64,000 bases of DNA from Zoogloea ramigera (GCF_006539865.1 NZ_BJNV01000006.1:62001-126000); one strand, 5' to 3'. Counted from the first letter of the stretch, positions 1 to 13,371 are shown. Made by a program: numbers and translations. Notes: generated by a model from the letters alone, not told the origin.

Positions 1-1
1 G

Positions 2-157
2 GCGGTGATGGTTTTCCTCGACCGCTACCGGGACCTGGCCGGCCATCCGGAATGGAAGGACGACTTCGCCCGGGAGCTCGACGGTATCGGCAAGGTGCTG
101 GTGGAGCGGATGCGCAACGAGGAGAGCAATCTCTACCCCCTCTACGGCCCGCCCTGA
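2..157 (+). CDS. C-terminal end of a hemerythrin-like protein (partial)
   Basis: The reading frame is open from the window edge and gives 51 residues before TGA. The tail has the pattern ERMRNEESNLYPLYG, which resembles the last helix of HHE/hemerythrin cation-binding proteins, where a Glu in an EE.xLYP-like motif contributes to the di-iron site. Only the last helix is visible, so the assignment rests on this short motif and is tentative. The start and the remaining iron ligands lie outside the window. Confidence 0.45.
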   Translation, partial: AVMVFLDRYRDLAGHPEWKDDFARELDGIGKVLVERMRNEESNLYPLYGPP

Positions 158-349
158 GCGTCCCCAGGCCTCGCCCAGCCCGCCGCCCGTGGGGGGCACG
201 GAGGCTCGGGGCGGCCCTGCGGGCCTTGAGCGCAGCAGGTGGGCCGCGGAACACCCCGGCGGTGTGATTTCCCCGGGTGCTCCGCAGCGCTGGTGAATTG
301 CCCGGCCCGGGGCGATACTGGGGGACGCAATCTTGAGCCGGGAACCCCC

Positions 350-763
350 ATGAGCGATCTTCAAGAACTTCCCCGGGTGCAGCCGGTGGACCCTTCCCTG
401 GTCCGCTGGACTCACGTGATCTATGGCCTGCACGCCGTCGCGGTGCTGGTCGGCGTCGCCTCGGCGGCGGCCACGGTGGCGGGCGGCTTCGTGTTCGGTC
501 TGCCCTCGCTGGCGGCGGTAGTGCTCAATTACCTGAAGCGCGGCGAGGTGGCCGGCACGTGGCTGGAGAGCCACTTCCGCTGGCAGATCCGCACGTTCTG
601 GTTCACGCTGCTGTGGCTGGTGCTGTCCTTCCTGGTGATGCTCACCATCATCGGCATCCCGATCGCGGCCTGGGTGATGATCCCGGTGCTCGGGCTGTGG
701 GTCGGCTACCGGGTGCTGCGGGGCTGGCTGGCGCTCTCCGGGGAGCGGCAAGTCGGCGTCTGA
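350..763 (+). CDS. Small integral membrane protein, DUF4870-like
   Basis: 137 residues from the ATG at 350 (MSDLQELPRV). An upstream in-frame start at 239 only adds low-complexity sequence without membrane character. There are three or four hydrophobic segments: about residues 24-50 (alanine/valine/glycine rich), a short stretch near 50-60, and 80-125. A charged loop between them contains NYLKRGEVAGTWLESHFRWQ. The order of helices and the R-(Y/W)-loop-H-(F/W)-R pattern fit the DUF4870 (Tic20-like) membrane family, whose function is not established. It stands alone, with an upstream spacer of about 190 bases that holds a GC-rich dispersed repeat and no recognised promoter. Confidence 0.6.
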   Translation: MSDLQELPRVQPVDPSLVRWTHVIYGLHAVAVLVGVASAAATVAGGFVFGLPSLAAVVLNYLKRGEVAGTWLESHFRWQIRTFWFTLLWLVLSFLVMLTIIGIPIAAWVMIPVLGLWVGYRVLRGWLALSGERQVGV

Positions 764-788
764 CGGCCCCCCGCTGCGGGGCTGTGGC

Positions 789-898
789 TTATCCCCGTCC
801 GGGGTGATCAAGCTTGTGGATAAGCTGTGAGGGGTGTTGCGAGTGGGCTGATCTGCAAGGATTTTTTGGGTTTGCTCAATTTTTGTGCAGATGCCGCC
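789..898 (+). repeat. 110-bp direct repeat, copy 1, with DnaA box
   Basis: This block is about 91% identical (10 mismatches by eye over 110 bases, no indels) to 994-1103. It begins with TTATCCCCG and contains TGTGGATAA at 815-823, the exact complement of the DnaA box TTATCCACA. It then runs through a conserved CTGATCTGCAAGG and an AT-rich TTTGCTCAATTTTTGTGCAG. No believable ORF lies here; the apparent long frames are shadows of the kinase on the other strand. Confidence 0.85.
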
Positions 899-993
899 AG
901 TGGCTGCAGTGGCGGAGGTTTGTGCGTGTGCGGCCTCGGCACAGGGGCCGTGGGGCTTCCGTGCCCCAGCTGTCGACAAAGTCGGTGCGGGGT

Positions 994-1103
994 TTATCCC
1001 CGCCCGGCGTGGTCAAGCCTGTGGATAAGCTGTGAGGGGTGTTGCGAGCCGGCTGATCTGCAAGGGTTTTTTAGGTTTGCTCAATTTTTGTGCAGGTACC
1101 GCC
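994..1103 (+). repeat. 110-bp direct repeat, copy 2, with DnaA box
   Basis: Second copy of the 789-898 repeat, displaced by exactly 205 bases. It carries TGTGGATAA at 1020-1028 and TTATCCCCG at 994-1002, in the same relative positions as in copy 1. It ends seven bases before the stop codon of the histidine kinase on the minus strand. The 95 bases between the copies share no obvious similarity with the repeat. Confidence 0.85.
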
Positions 1104-1110
1104 GGCGGCC

Positions 1111-2979
1111 TCAGTTGCACAGGGCCTGCAGGGCTTCCACGTCCCAGCGGTCGGCGAGGGCGAGTACCTTTCGGGCGAAGGCGTCATGCTCGGGGGTTTG
1201 GGCCGCCAGCGCTTCGGCCCACTCGACGAGGTCGGTGAGGGCGCCCAGCTCGATGAGGGCGCGCATCCGGGCCAGGGTTGCGGCGTCCGGGCGGGGGGCC
1301 GGCGCGGCTGGCGGCTCGGCGGGGGCGGGCGCCAGCAGGCCGGCCAGGGCCGCCCGGAGTCTGGCCGGGGTCACGGGTTTGTGCAGGCGGGCGTCGAAGG
1401 CGCTGTCGGTACCCCCGGCGTCCGGCGCCTGGGCGCTCAGCAGCACCACCGGCACGCCGGGCCAGCGCGCCCTGACCGCGGCGCACACCGCGTGGCCGTC
1501 GGCGCCGGGCATCATCAGGTCGGTCAGCACGAGGCAGGGGGCGGCGGCATCGGCCGCGCCGATACGCTCGATGAAGGCCTGGCCGTCTTCGGCGCAGGCC
1601 ACCACGAAGCCGGCGTTTTCAAGGATGTCGACCAGCTGGCCACGGGTCTCCGCCGCGTCTTCCACCACCCACAGGCGCCGCCCGCCGCCGAAGGGCGCCG
1701 GCAGCGCTTCTTCGTGCGGCTGGCGGGCCTCGATGTCGCCCTCGCTGCCGAGCTTGAGCGGAATGGCGAGCCGGATCCGGGTGCCGACGCCCAGGGCGCT
1801 GTCGAGCTGCAGGCTGCCGCCCAGCCGCTTGATCCACAGGTCGACGATGGGCAGGCCGAGCCCGGTGCCTTCGATGCGGCGGCTGTCGCCACAGCGGAAG
1901 AAGGGCTCGAACACCCGCGGCAGGTCGTCGGCGGAGATCCCGCAGCCGGTGTCGCGCACCTCGATCTGCAGCATCACGCCGCCGGCCGGGGCGCCATCGG
2001 TGCTGTGGCCGACGGTCAGCTCGATGCTGCCCTGGCGGGTGACCTTGGCGGCGTTCTCGATGAGGTTGCCGACGATCTGCTGCACGCGCCGGGCATCCAT
2101 CCAGACCACGCCGGGCAGCCCGTCGCGCCGCTGCAGCACGAAGCGGTTGTGGTTGCGCCTGGCCAGCATGGTGGCCTCATGGGCGAGACGCTCGATGAAC
2201 TCGGGGAGGCGTTGGGGGCGGGCGTCGATCTCGTCCCGCAGCGAGCCGCTGGCATATTCGACGAGGTCGTTGATGAGGGTGAGCATGTGGTCGGCGCTGT
2301 GCCGGATGATCTGTCCATGCTGCCCGGCCGTACCGCCGCAGCCCTGCAGCAGTTGGGCGTAGCCGATGATGGAGGTGAGCGGCGCCCGCAGGTCGTGGCT
2401 GGCGCGGGCCAGGAAATCGGTTTTGGCCCGGTCGGCGGCGTTGGCGCGCAGCACGGCGTCGCGCAGGTGCTGCTTGCTCTGGCGGAGGGCGGCGATGGTC
2501 TGGCGGTGCCGGGCGGTTTCGTGGATCAGCGAGAGGTTGCTCTCGATGATCCGGCGGGCCAGCCCGAGCTGCTTGTCGATGGCTTCCGAGTAGTGGTTTT
2601 CGGCTCGGTCGAGGATGCACAGGGTGCCGAAGGGCACGCCGTCCGGCCACAGCAGTGGGTAGCCCAGGTAGGAGATCATGCCCAGGCGGAGGTCCGGGTT
2701 GTGGTCCCAGTTCGGGTCGGTGAGCGCATTGGCGACGTGCAGCCGGTCGCGGGTGGCGATCACGTGTTCGCAGTAGAGGCCGGTGCACAGGTTTTCCCGC
2801 TCGCCGGGGTGGTAGGGCGAGTCGCTGCCGTCGGAGACCAGCACCTCGATCTGGCTCGGGTGCACCCGCATGATGAGCGCGGCGGGCACCCCGCAGTCGA
2901 CGCTCACGAGGCTCATCAGCTCCTGCCACTGGGCAAGCAGGAAATCGGGTACTTCGGGGTAGGCGGCAGGTGGGGACAT
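1111..2979 (-). CDS. GAF-domain hybrid sensor histidine kinase
   Basis: 622 residues. Residues about 15-150 form a GAF-type sensor (CTGLYCEHVI, YLGYPLLWPDG, FGTLCILD are typical GAF strands), followed by a short coiled coil. The HisKA domain has its phospho-acceptor at H195 (ASHDLRAPL). The HATPase domain has an N box near 305-309, G1 DTGCG at 343 and G2 GTGLG at 371. A C-terminal receiver domain spans about 434-545 with phospho-acceptor D487 (LTDLMMPG) and K533, then a 75-residue helical tail. There is no transmembrane segment or signal peptide, so it should be cytosolic. No DNA-binding response regulator is adjacent, so the partner is unknown. It is transcribed away from the 21-bp repeat array and has no strong Shine-Dalgarno sequence. 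Confidence 0.9.
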   Translation of the reverse strand: MSPPAAYPEVPDFLLAQWQELMSLVSVDCGVPAALIMRVHPSQIEVLVSDGSDSPYHPGERENLCTGLYCEHVIATRDRLHVANALTDPNWDHNPDLRLGMISYLGYPLLWPDGVPFGTLCILDRAENHYSEAIDKQLGLARRIIESNLSLIHETARHRQTIAALRQSKQHLRDAVLRANAADRAKTDFLARASHDLRAPLTSIIGYAQLLQGCGGTAGQHGQIIRHSADHMLTLINDLVEYASGSLRDEIDARPQRLPEFIERLAHEATMLARRNHNRFVLQRRDGLPGVVWMDARRVQQIVGNLIENAAKVTRQGSIELTVGHSTDGAPAGGVMLQIEVRDTGCGISADDLPRVFEPFFRCGDSRRIEGTGLGLPIVDLWIKRLGGSLQLDSALGVGTRIRLAIPLKLGSEGDIEARQPHEEALPAPFGGGRRLWVVEDAAETRGQLVDILENAGFVVACAEDGQAFIERIGAADAAAPCLVLTDLMMPGADGHAVCAAVRARWPGVPVVLLSAQAPDAGGTDSAFDARLHKPVTPARLRAALAGLLAPAPAEPPAAPAPRPDAATLARMRALIELGALTDLVEWAEALAAQTPEHDAFARKVLALADRWDVEALQALCN

Positions 2980-3035
2980 TGCTTGTGGGGAGGAGGGCGC
3001 GGGGCCTGAATTTAGCAGATCGCCCCCGGGGGCGA

Positions 3036-3278
3036 GGGTTCAAGTCCGACTTGAACCCCCAGGGCTCCGACTTGAACTTTCAAAGCGCTGACTTGAACCA
3101 TTGCAGCTTCGACTTGAACTTTCGGCGCCCGGACTTGAACGATTTCAAGTTTGACTTGAACCATCGAAGCCAGCACTTGAACTGTTTCAAGTCAGACTTG
3201 AACTCTCAGAGCCTAGACTTGAAGTATTGCTGCCTGGACTTGAACCGCTTCAAGTCCGACTTGAACCCGCCCGCCTCG
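3036..3278. repeat. Iteron-like array: 11 units of exactly 21 bp
   Basis: Eleven copies of the 9-bp core GACTTGAAC start at 3048, 3069, 3090, 3111, 3132, 3153, 3174, 3195, 3216, 3237 and 3258, so the period is exactly 21 bp. Two cores have one change each (CACTTGAAC at 3174, GACTTGAAG at 3216). The 12-bp linkers vary, but before the cores at 3048, 3153, 3195 and 3258 the linker carries the reverse half TTCAAGT, making palindromes. The longest is GGGTTCAAGTC-c-GACTTGAACCC at 3036-3058. The array fills the space between the divergent kinase and cnoX genes and ends about 40 bases before a good sigma-70 promoter. Variable spacers between constant cores suggest selection on the core, as in protein-binding arrays. 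Confidence 0.95.
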
Positions 3279-3316
3279 AGGCCTTGAAGAGGTGTCAGGA
3301 ACGCGCCGCGGCGGCG

Positions 3317-3346
3317 TTGTCCGATCGGCTCGCTTGCCGGGATAAT
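3317..3346 (+). promoter_or_regulatory. Probable sigma-70 promoter of the cnoX-like gene
   Basis: TTGTCC at 3317-3322 and GATAAT at 3341-3346 are separated by 18 bp. The start codon at 3377 would give a leader of about 25 bases. It lies directly downstream of the 21-bp array. Confidence 0.5.
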
Positions 3347-3376
3347 CGCGACTTCATCACCCGCTGCGAGCCTCCG

Positions 3377-4213
3377 ATGCCCCACGCTTACGACATCACC
3401 GAAGCCGATTTCGACACCGCCGTGCTGGCCCGCTCCCGTGAGGTGCCGGTGCTGGTGGATTTCTGGGCCCCCTGGTGCGGGCCGTGCCGCAGCCTCAAGC
3501 CCCTGCTCGAGAAGCTCGCCGGCGAGTATGGCGGGCGCTTCGAGCTGGCCAAGCTCAACTCGGACGAGGCGCCGTCGGTGTCGGCCCGCTACGCGGTGCG
3601 CAGCATCCCGGCGGTCAAGCTGTTCGTCGATGGCGAGGTGGTGGATGAGTTCACCGGCGCGCTGCCGGAGGGCCAGTTGCGGGCCTTCCTGGACGCCCGC
3701 CTGCCCGACGAGGCCGAAAAATTGCGCCGGCAGGCGGCCACCCTGGCCGACCCGCTGGCCCGGGCCGAGCTGCTCAACCAGGCGGCGGATCTCTCCGGCG
3801 GTCGGCCGGAGATCGTGCTCGACCTCGTCGCCGCGCTCCTCGACGCGGGCCTCGCCGACTACGCCGCGGCCGGCCTGGATTCCATCGAGCCCCGGGAACG
3901 GGATGAGGCTTGGCTGAAATTGAAGGCCCGGCTGGATCTCGCCCGCGGCCCGGGCGACGTGGACGAAGCCGCGCTGGACGCCCGCATCACCGCCGACCCG
4001 AAGGACTTCGAGGCCCGCTTTGCACTGGCCACGCTGCACGCCCAACGCCAAGCCTGGAGCGCCGCCTTCGCCCAGCTGCTGGAGATCGTGCTGCGCGACA
4101 AGGCCGACGCCCGCAAGCAGGCGCGGGACAAGCTGGTGGAGTGGTTCCCGCTATGCCCCGACCCGAAGGCGGTGATGAACGCCCGGCGGGAACTGTCGAT
4201 GTATTTGAATTAG
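3377..4213 (+). CDS. cnoX: Thioredoxin-TPR protein, CnoX (YbbN)-like co-chaperone
   Basis: 278 residues from the ATG at 3377, close to the usual length of about 284 for this family. The frame is open further upstream, but that extension is encoded by the repeat array and is rejected. An N-terminal thioredoxin fold (1-105) carries W-C34-G-P-C37 and the cis-proline P78 (RSIPAV). A helical tetratricopeptide-like region (about 115-278) follows. In E. coli CnoX the site is SXXC and the protein is a redox-regulated holdase handing substrates to GroEL and DnaK; here both cysteines are present, as in many other CnoX proteins, so it may also act as a reductase. It ends in a genuine TAG, right where a heptamer repeat begins. 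Confidence 0.85.
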   Translation: MPHAYDITEADFDTAVLARSREVPVLVDFWAPWCGPCRSLKPLLEKLAGEYGGRFELAKLNSDEAPSVSARYAVRSIPAVKLFVDGEVVDEFTGALPEGQLRAFLDARLPDEAEKLRRQAATLADPLARAELLNQAADLSGGRPEIVLDLVAALLDAGLADYAAAGLDSIEPRERDEAWLKLKARLDLARGPGDVDEAALDARITADPKDFEARFALATLHAQRQAWSAAFAQLLEIVLRDKADARKQARDKLVEWFPLCPDPKAVMNARRELSMYLN

Positions 4214-4218
4214 GGAGT

Positions 4219-4430
4219 GGGTAATGGGTAATGGGTAATGGGTAATGGGAAGTGGGAAGTGGGAAGTGGGGGGGCGGGGATCGACGGGCCTTGCTTTTTC
4301 TGCACCCGGGTTCTGGCCCGGTGAGGAAAGGGCAGGGGGGCTGCCCAGCCCGTCTCCCGTCTTAATGCCCGGCCGGTAGTGGGGAGTGTCCGCGGGATCA
4401 AACCCCCACTTCCTACTCCCCATTTCCCAC
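4219..4430. repeat. Heptamer tandem repeat with C-rich inverted tail
   Basis: Four GGGTAAT heptamers (4219-4246) are followed by three GGGAAGT heptamers (4247-4267) and a G run. At 4403-4430 the opposite, C-rich arrangement appears (CCCCCACTTCC, CCCCATTTCCCAC), so the region can fold back on itself. It separates the convergent cnoX and EF-G-like genes. A second element of the same build lies at 54706-54834. Confidence 0.8.
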
Positions 4431-4437
4431 TATCCAA

Positions 4438-6489
4438 TCACTGTTCGCCGCCGCGCTTGCCCACGTGTTCCTTGGCCAGGCGTTGCTGGACCTCGAAGGG
4501 CGCGGGTTCGTAGTGGCTGAAGGCGATGCTGCAGCTGCCGTCGCCGCCGCTGATGGACTTGAGGCGGGACTCGAAGCCGTCCATCTCGGCCATCGGCACC
4601 TGGCTGGTGATCTCGGTCCAGCCGGGTTGCGGGCTGTCGGTGCCGGTGACGCGGCCGCGGCGGCCGGAGAGTTCGGCGCTGATGCCGCCGAAGTGCTCGT
4701 CGGCGACCCGCACCGAGAGGGTGATCAGCGGCTCCAGCACGATCGGCTTGGCGGCCTGGGCGGCCTCCTGCACCGCGTGGCGGGCAGCGGTGACGAAGGA
4801 GATCTCGTTGGAGTCGACCGCGTGGTGCTTGCCGTCGAAGACCACCACCCGCACATCCTGCAGCGGGAAGCCCGCCAGCACGCCCTCTTCGAGCGCCTGC
4901 ATGACGCCCTTCTCGACCGCCGGCATGTAGTTGCCGGGGATCGTGCCACCCTTCACCTCGTCGGCAAACTGCACGCCGGCGCCGCGCTCGAGGGCCTCGA
5001 CCCGCAGCGCCACTTCACCAAACTGACCGGCGCCGCCGCTCTGCTTTTTATGGCGATAGCGGGACTCAGCGGTGCCGGCGATGGTCTCGCGGTAGGGGAT
5101 GGCCGGCGGGCGGGTGCCGAGGCTGAGGTTCCAGCGGCTCTTTAGGATTTCCAGCACCGACTTGAGGTGCACCTCGCCGAGGCCGCGGATGACGGTTTCC
5201 TTGGCCTGCATGTCGCGCTCGACGCTGAGGCAGGGGTCTTCGTCGAGGAGGCGGTGGAGGGCCTCCGAGAGGCGCTGCTCGTCGCCGTGCTTTTCGGGCA
5301 AGAGCGCGAGGCCGAACACGGCCTGCGGGTAGCGCGGCCGGGCCACGTGGAAGTGGTCTTCGTCGTGGGAATCATGGAGCACCGCGTCGCGGTGGATTTC
5401 GTCGATGCGCGCTACCGCGCAGATGTCGCCGGGGATGCCGACGTCGATCTCGGTCTGATTTTTACCCTGCACGCGCAGCAGGTGGCCGACCTTGAAGGGC
5501 TTGCGGGCGTCGCCGATGAAGAGCTGGGTGTTGGGCGTGACGGTACCCTGGTGGATGCGGAACAGGCCCAGCTTGCCGCGGAAGGGGTCGTTGCTGACCT
5601 GGAAGACGTGGGCGATGACGTGCTGGTCGGCGTCGGTGGTGGCGCTGACCGCCTGGGCGGCCGGGCCCTCGCCCTTCAGGAACTGGGGCGGGTTGCCTTC
5701 GGTGGGGTCGGGCAGCAGGCGGCCCATGATGTCGAGCAGCTCGGTGATGCCGGCGCCCGTGCGGGCCGAGGTGAAGCACACCGGGATCAGGTGGCCTTCG
5801 CGCAGGGATTGCTCGAAGGGGTCGTGGAGCTGCTCGGGCTGCAGCGATTCGCCCTGCTCGAGGTAGAGGGCCATCAGGTCTTCGTCCACCTCGACCACCT
5901 GGTCGACGATCTGGTCGTGGGCTTCGCGCACGCTGGAGAAGGCCGGCACGGCGTCGTAGTCGGGCGTGAAGAAGCAGTCGATGACCCGCTCGCCGCCGGC
6001 GGTGGGCAGGTTGATCGGCAGGCATTCCTTGCCGAAGGCGGCGCGAAGGCGCTCCAGCAGCGCGGCGAAGTCGACGCCCGGCGCGTCGATGCGGTTGACG
6101 ACGATCATCCGGCATTTCTCGGCGGCGGCGTCCATTGCCTTGCGGGTGACGGTCTCGACGCCGGCGGCGGCATTGACCACCACCACCGCGGTTTCGACCG
6201 CCGGCAGCGTGGCCAGCGCGCGGCCGAGGAAGTCGGGCATGCCCGGGGTGTCGAGCACGTTTACCCAATGGCCGGCCCATTCGAGGTGGGCGAGGCTGGG
6301 GTTGAGGGAGTGGCCGGAGGTTTTTTCCTGGGGGTCGTAATCGCTGACGGTGTCGCCCTTCTCGACCGAGCCGGCGGCGTCGATGGCGCCGGCGGCAAGC
6401 AGCAGGCGCTCGAGGAGCGTGGTCTTGCCGCTGCCGGACTGGCCGAGGAGGGTTAGGTTACGGATGTCGCGGACCGAGGTCGGTGTCAT
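4438..6489 (-). CDS. Elongation factor G-like translational GTPase (EF-G paralogue)
   Basis: 683 residues from the ATG at 6489, which has AAGGGAG six bases upstream; the longer frame to 6567 lacks a ribosome site. The GTPase domain shows G1 GQSGSGKTT (16-24), G3 DTPG (80-83) and G4 NRID (132-135, usually NKxD in EF-G). Domains II-V follow in EF-G order, including YRETI and GGAGQFGEV of domain IV and a C-terminal domain V with GRRGRVTG. It resembles the EF-G-2/EF-G-like group found beside a canonical fusA elsewhere in genomes. No str operon genes (rpsL, rpsG, tuf) are next to it, so it is not the housekeeping copy. Its function is not established for most members. Confidence 0.85.
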   Translation of the reverse strand: MTPTSVRDIRNLTLLGQSGSGKTTLLERLLLAAGAIDAAGSVEKGDTVSDYDPQEKTSGHSLNPSLAHLEWAGHWVNVLDTPGMPDFLGRALATLPAVETAVVVVNAAAGVETVTRKAMDAAAEKCRMIVVNRIDAPGVDFAALLERLRAAFGKECLPINLPTAGGERVIDCFFTPDYDAVPAFSSVREAHDQIVDQVVEVDEDLMALYLEQGESLQPEQLHDPFEQSLREGHLIPVCFTSARTGAGITELLDIMGRLLPDPTEGNPPQFLKGEGPAAQAVSATTDADQHVIAHVFQVSNDPFRGKLGLFRIHQGTVTPNTQLFIGDARKPFKVGHLLRVQGKNQTEIDVGIPGDICAVARIDEIHRDAVLHDSHDEDHFHVARPRYPQAVFGLALLPEKHGDEQRLSEALHRLLDEDPCLSVERDMQAKETVIRGLGEVHLKSVLEILKSRWNLSLGTRPPAIPYRETIAGTAESRYRHKKQSGGAGQFGEVALRVEALERGAGVQFADEVKGGTIPGNYMPAVEKGVMQALEEGVLAGFPLQDVRVVVFDGKHHAVDSNEISFVTAARHAVQEAAQAAKPIVLEPLITLSVRVADEHFGGISAELSGRRGRVTGTDSPQPGWTEITSQVPMAEMDGFESRLKSISGGDGSCSIAFSHYEPAPFEVQQRLAKEHVGKRGGEQ

Positions 6490-6591
6490 GCTTGCTCCCT
6501 TGCAGTAGTTATTCTGAAAGCTGAAAGCCTGAAACAGAAGTATCTGCCTCGAAAACCGCCGGAACAACGATCCAGGTCAACAAAGACGCGC

Positions 6592-8331
6592 CTACCACTC
6601 CAGCCCGCGGCGGACCGGAGGCGGTGGCGGCGCGGCGCCTAGCAGGGGCAGCAGGTGGGGCAGGGCGTCGTCCTCGTGGCGGTAGGCGGCGTGGGGGCCG
6701 AGCTCGGCCCACAGGCCGGTGCGCTCGAGCACGTCGATGACCTGCTTCTTGAGCCCGCAGCAGGCCAGCCGCCGCCCGCCCGCTGCCAGCTGGCGGCGCA
6801 GCCGGCGCAGGGTGTCGATGCCGCTGGCGTCGATATCGTTGATGCCCGCCGACGAGATCAGCAGCACCTTGAGCTGAGGGTGGTCGCGCTCGACGGCCAG
6901 CACCGCGTCCTCGAAGGTGGCGGCGTTCACAAAATGCAGCGGGCCGTCGAAGCGCAGGATGGCGAGGCCCGGGTGGGCCGCCGGCAGGCCGAAGCGGCGG
7001 GCGTCGCGCCAGGTGCCGTCCGGGTGGCGGCCCAGCACCGCGACCCGGGGCCTCATGCTGCGGTAGATGAGCAGCGCGAGGGACAGCAGCAGGCCCGACA
7101 GGATGCCGATCTCGATGTGCGGCGCGAAGGCCAGGGTGGCGACGAAGCTCACGGTGCCGGCCAGGCCGTCGTCCCGGCTGCTGCGCCAGGCCTCGCGCAG
7201 CGGCGCGATGCTGAGCAGCTTCGCCACGGTGACCAGGATCACCGCGGCCAGCAGCGGGCGCGGGATGTGGGCGATCAGCCCGGGGATCGCCAGCAGCGCG
7301 GCGAGCACCATCAGCGCGCCGATCACCGAGGCCAGGCCAGTGCGCGCGCCGGCACCCAGCAGGAAGGCCGAGCGCCCGAAGGAGCCGCTCACCGGGTAGG
7401 CCTGGCACACCGCGGCGGTGAGCTTGGCGAGGCCCTGGCCGATGAGCTCCTGGTTGCCGTCCCAGCGCTTGCCGGTGCGGGCCGCGGCGATCTTGCAGCT
7501 CGACATCGCCTCGAGAAAGCTCACCAGCGCCAGCACGAAGGCGGCCGGCAGCAGGTCGGTGATCTGGCGCCAGTCGGTGGCCGGCAGCGCGAGGGCGATG
7601 ACCTGCTCCGGCAGCGCACCGACCACCTTGCCGCCGGATGCCTCGAAGCCGCCGAACCAGGCCGCCGTGCCGAGCCCGGCGATGACCAGCAGCATGCCCG
7701 GCCAGCGGGGCGCAAGGCGGTTGAGGAGCATCAGCAGCACGATGGCCGCCGTGCCGAGGGCGAGGGACGGCAGATGGGTGCCCGGCAGGCTGCCGGCGAG
7801 GTGGGCCAGGCCTTCGGCAAAGGGCAGCTGGCCGGCGCCGTTGATGCCCAGCAGGGCCGGCAGCTGGGCCAGGCAGATCAGCACCGAGCAGGCGTTGATG
7901 AAGCCGTGGAGCACCGGGTGCGACAGCAGATCGGCAAAGTGGGCCAGCCGCAGTACGCCAAACGCCAGCTGGAGCAGGCCGGAGAGCAGCGCCAGCTGCA
8001 CCGCCAGCACCAGCCAGGTGTCGGAGCCGGGCAGGGCCAGGGGCGCCAGCGCGGCGGCGGTGAGCAGGCTGGTGAGGGCCACCGGCCCGGTGTTGAGCTG
8101 GGGCGACGAGCCGAACAGGGCCGCCACGATGCTCGGCAGCAGCGAGGCGTACAGGCCCACGTAGGCCGGCAGCCCGGCCAGCTGGGCGTAGGCGAGGGCC
8201 TGGGGGATCGCCACCAGCGCCACCGTCACGCCGGCCAGCAGGTCGGTGCGCAGGGTGGCGGCGTCGAGCTGGCGGCGCCAGGCAAGAAAGGGCAGCAGAC
8301 GGCGCAGCAGGCGTTGGGTGGCGAGGGGCAT
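6592..8331 (-). CDS. SulP family anion permease with STAS domain
   Basis: 579 residues. About 11-14 hydrophobic segments span residues 25-430, including the SulP hallmark near the N terminus (LLAGVTVALVAIPQALAYA region, then GLYASLLPSIVAALFGSS). A cytoplasmic STAS domain occupies about 450-555 (LKVLLISSAGINDIDASG), with the serine/glycine-rich loop seen in anti-sigma antagonist folds. SulP proteins exchange or import sulfate, bicarbonate or dicarboxylates, and the substrate cannot be told from sequence. The stop is TAG. It lies about 100 bases upstream of the EF-G-like gene on the same strand, without evident functional linkage. Confidence 0.88.
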   Translation of the reverse strand: MPLATQRLLRRLLPFLAWRRQLDAATLRTDLLAGVTVALVAIPQALAYAQLAGLPAYVGLYASLLPSIVAALFGSSPQLNTGPVALTSLLTAAALAPLALPGSDTWLVLAVQLALLSGLLQLAFGVLRLAHFADLLSHPVLHGFINACSVLICLAQLPALLGINGAGQLPFAEGLAHLAGSLPGTHLPSLALGTAAIVLLMLLNRLAPRWPGMLLVIAGLGTAAWFGGFEASGGKVVGALPEQVIALALPATDWRQITDLLPAAFVLALVSFLEAMSSCKIAAARTGKRWDGNQELIGQGLAKLTAAVCQAYPVSGSFGRSAFLLGAGARTGLASVIGALMVLAALLAIPGLIAHIPRPLLAAVILVTVAKLLSIAPLREAWRSSRDDGLAGTVSFVATLAFAPHIEIGILSGLLLSLALLIYRSMRPRVAVLGRHPDGTWRDARRFGLPAAHPGLAILRFDGPLHFVNAATFEDAVLAVERDHPQLKVLLISSAGINDIDASGIDTLRRLRRQLAAGGRRLACCGLKKQVIDVLERTGLWAELGPHAAYRHEDDALPHLLPLLGAAPPPPPVRRGLEW

Positions 8332-8629
8332 GGCAGGGGCGCGTGGTCGGCGGTGGGCGGCCGGGCCGGCCGGCGCGCATCCGCCGGCTCGGGCAAGGGC
8401 CGAAGTTTAGCCCGCCACGCGCCGGCGGGCACCTGGGCCGGGCAGGAGGGGGTTAAAGATGTGGCGGTGGCGGTCGATAAGTGTCGTGCGTCGTTTGCCA
8501 CCCGATCCGGAACGTTCCATTGTTTATCCTTCGGTTTCCTCTGTCCCTGTCCTTGCCTGTATCGTGGGGAGGTGAGGTCGTGACGCGGCAGTCCGCGGTG
8601 ATGGCGACGGCAGAGGGAGGAGTGGGGCT

Positions 8630-13303
<4,674 letters not shown>

Positions 13304-13371
13304 TTGACTTGGCGTCGCCCCTGCGGGATGCTGCTCGGCCCTGAAAGCCCGACAGCATTCCGCGGTACGCC

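Noticed and set aside
1090-3009. A 639-codon open frame antisense to the GAF kinase, and similar long shadows opposite other genes
   Set aside because: High GC at third positions keeps antisense frames open. They lack family motifs and ribosome sites, and the opposite strand encodes clear domains.
3036-3278. CRISPR array
   Set aside because: The repeat core is only 9 bp and the spacer 12 bp, and there are no cas genes. The period is far below CRISPR size.
2970-3287. Open frame encoding a heptapeptide repeat with DLN in each unit across the 21-bp array
   Set aside because: The frame is open only because the period is a multiple of three and the core lacks a stop in that frame. There is no ribosome site, it starts inside the kinase gene, and the linker residues are random.
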